A stretch of DNA of 64,000 nt from Kalaharituber pfeilii (Eukaryota > Ascomycota > Pezizomycetes > Pezizales > Pezizaceae): assembly GCA_015179045.1 (NCBI GenBank), contig WHUZ01000021.1:1-64000 (forward strand), in the 5' to 3' direction. The position numbers and the translations under genes are program-made. Position 1 is the first letter of the stretch, and each line of letters begins with the position of its first letter. Of this stretch, positions 62,840 to 64,000 are shown in pieces. The notes under the pieces were generated by a model. It searched no databases, was not told where the DNA came from, and saw only the letters and a program-made list of their open reading frames with translations.

Positions 62840-64000
62840 CTACTCAAAAAACAAATAATCTAACAACGAACATGAGAACCTGTCTCTGATATCCTCCAGC
62901 CCCCATCCCTGCATCCGCCCAATATCTATCAAGCCGTCTTTGAACTCCACAATTTCGTCCTTATATGATGTCATCTTCAGATAGTCTCTCCACGGTGTTC
63001 CATCCACTGTCATTCCATCCCATTCCTTACTCCAATGAGGCCTCGTCCTCAACCTCTCCCCCCTCGCATCCTTCAAGCCCATCCACTTATCCGCCACCTT
63101 CTGCGCATAAGGACCCCATGTACGATCTGCGACGGCTGCCATCGTTGTCAACACCTCTATGCTTGCGGTTCCCAGCTGGTTCCCCCTTTGTGACGCCAAT
63201 ACAGCTTGCACTCCACTGCCGCCCATCATCCTCATCTCAAGTGCAGTCCTCATTGGTGCCTTCGGGTCCTCATACGCTGCAATTATCGCATCCCACCATG
63301 CCCTCTGGACGACATTGAAATCGGGTTTCCCGTTATCATCCGCTGGGACGGGGATCTGGAGCTCCATGTCTCGCACACGCATGTTTTGCACCCCACGTCG
63401 GAAGTGCAGAGCGTCTGGCAGTGGAGTGCGGATTTCGTAAGTAGGCTGTACGGTGTGGGCGAGGGTTCCGAGGATCATGGCTTGCCATAGCCCGGGAAGG
63501 GCGCGAAAAAGCGCCGAATCGTTGATGACACCACCAAGCCAGCCTTGGATCCATTGGAGGAAGACGTCCGGAGGGGTGGGGTAGTCATAAGCACCGGAGG
63601 CATCCACCGTGTTGTTCCTATTTCAAAAAAGGAGGTTAGGGAGGCTGTTTTTATCTCGCTGCAACCGGTTTTCGCGCACCGAAGCCTTTTGGATGGGGAG
63701 GGGTGGCTTACCAGCAATTTATGAAGACCTCCTTCTGATAAGGAAACCAGAACCACTCGGAATAGTAGTCGTTCAAGGCGCAGGATTCCCACTCCTTTCT
63801 CGCTGCTTCGAGCTCGCTGGGCGTAAATCCAATCTTGCGTAGCGGGAACGGGACCTTACCAGATGTGACGTACTCTGCGGGTGGCGGGATTGCGAGCATG
63901 GTATGCACCTTTTTAGGCTGCATTACAGCGTAAGTCATCCGATCCATCTCAATCGTTACATGCGTCACTAAGCCCAGCAGGCCCAACGACCCAGATGCGA
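62840..64000 (-). CDS. FAD-linked sugar-lactone-oxidase-like protein (3' part)
   Basis: Two exons: 64000-63712 (5' end outside the window) and 63617-62840. The 94-nt intron (63618-63711) has GTAAGC and AAATAG, and splicing joins ..FINCTG to GAACAAC in frame. The first exon encodes the end of the FAD-binding part (SLGLLGLVTHVTIEMD). The second matches the C-terminal domain of D-arabinono-1,4-lactone-oxidase-type enzymes: FNVVQRAWWDAI, LEMRMMGGSGV, RGNQLGTASIEVLT and RTRPHWSKEW. Such enzymes oxidise aldonolactones or related polyols with FAD. The exact substrate is unknown. It is the only apparently intact host gene here. Confidence 0.75.

Noticed and set aside
62965..63490. Plus-strand frames near the right edge
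   Set aside because: They overlap in antisense the oxidase exon, which has conserved motifs and a spliced intron.

Overview
The window looks like a transposon-rich accessory region of a filamentous ascomycete (Pezizomycotina). The evidence is short introns with fungal-type splice and branch sites, a fungal-specific two-domain protein gene (34.7-37.9 kb), a fungal sugar-lactone-oxidase-like gene at the right edge, and very AT-rich blocks that are transition-mutated (RIP-like) copies of repeats still readable elsewhere in the window. No rRNA or tRNA gene and no CRISPR array was seen.

Layout. 1-1.75 kb: RIP-degraded copies of an LTR, a composite repeat and a MITE. 1.78-2.5 kb: 140-bp satellite. 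2.7-14.1 kb: an unrecognised gene split by a pogo-like DNA transposon (TA duplication, about 70-bp inverted termini). That transposon was itself hit by a complete copia retrotransposon (4460-9715), a 5'-truncated LINE (family II, 10451-12677) and a short LINE-type fragment (4040-4261). 14.1-16.5 kb: a truncated LINE (family I) abutting a broken intron-containing gene. 16.5-28.5 kb: mostly satellites, minisatellites and foldback elements, with one pogo-like element (23470-25339) and hAT-type MITEs with 8-bp duplications. 28.6-34.6 kb: a 5'-truncated chromodomain gypsy element that carries a solo LTR (with a second LTR inside it) and a LINE-type fragment, then an inverted pair of LTR copies. 34.7-37.9 kb: a decayed host gene. 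38.6-47 kb: two copies of an ORF1-only LINE-like element, each split by a solo LTR, separated by RIP-mutated AT-rich DNA and further solo LTRs. 49.6-56 kb: a near-complete LINE (family I) with ORF1 and an endonuclease-RT-RNase H ORF2. 56.3-61 kb: a large inverted-terminal-repeat element, another hAT MITE, another ORF1-only copy and a second family II LINE. 62.8-64 kb: the oxidase gene (minus strand, 5' end outside the window).

How the parts work together. Family I LINEs, the ORF1-only elements and many tiny insertions share the same roughly 30-nt 3' hairpin followed by poly(A). Target duplications of 7-15 bp flank most of them, so one LINE machinery probably mobilises all of them through that tail. 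Family II LINEs have their own tail, and two 62-63-bp insertions consist only of that tail with the same 5' end. Single TGG-to-TAG changes in otherwise open element ORFs, and all-AT-ward differences between the copia LTRs, suggest light RIP-type mutation. The AT-rich blocks show the heavy form.
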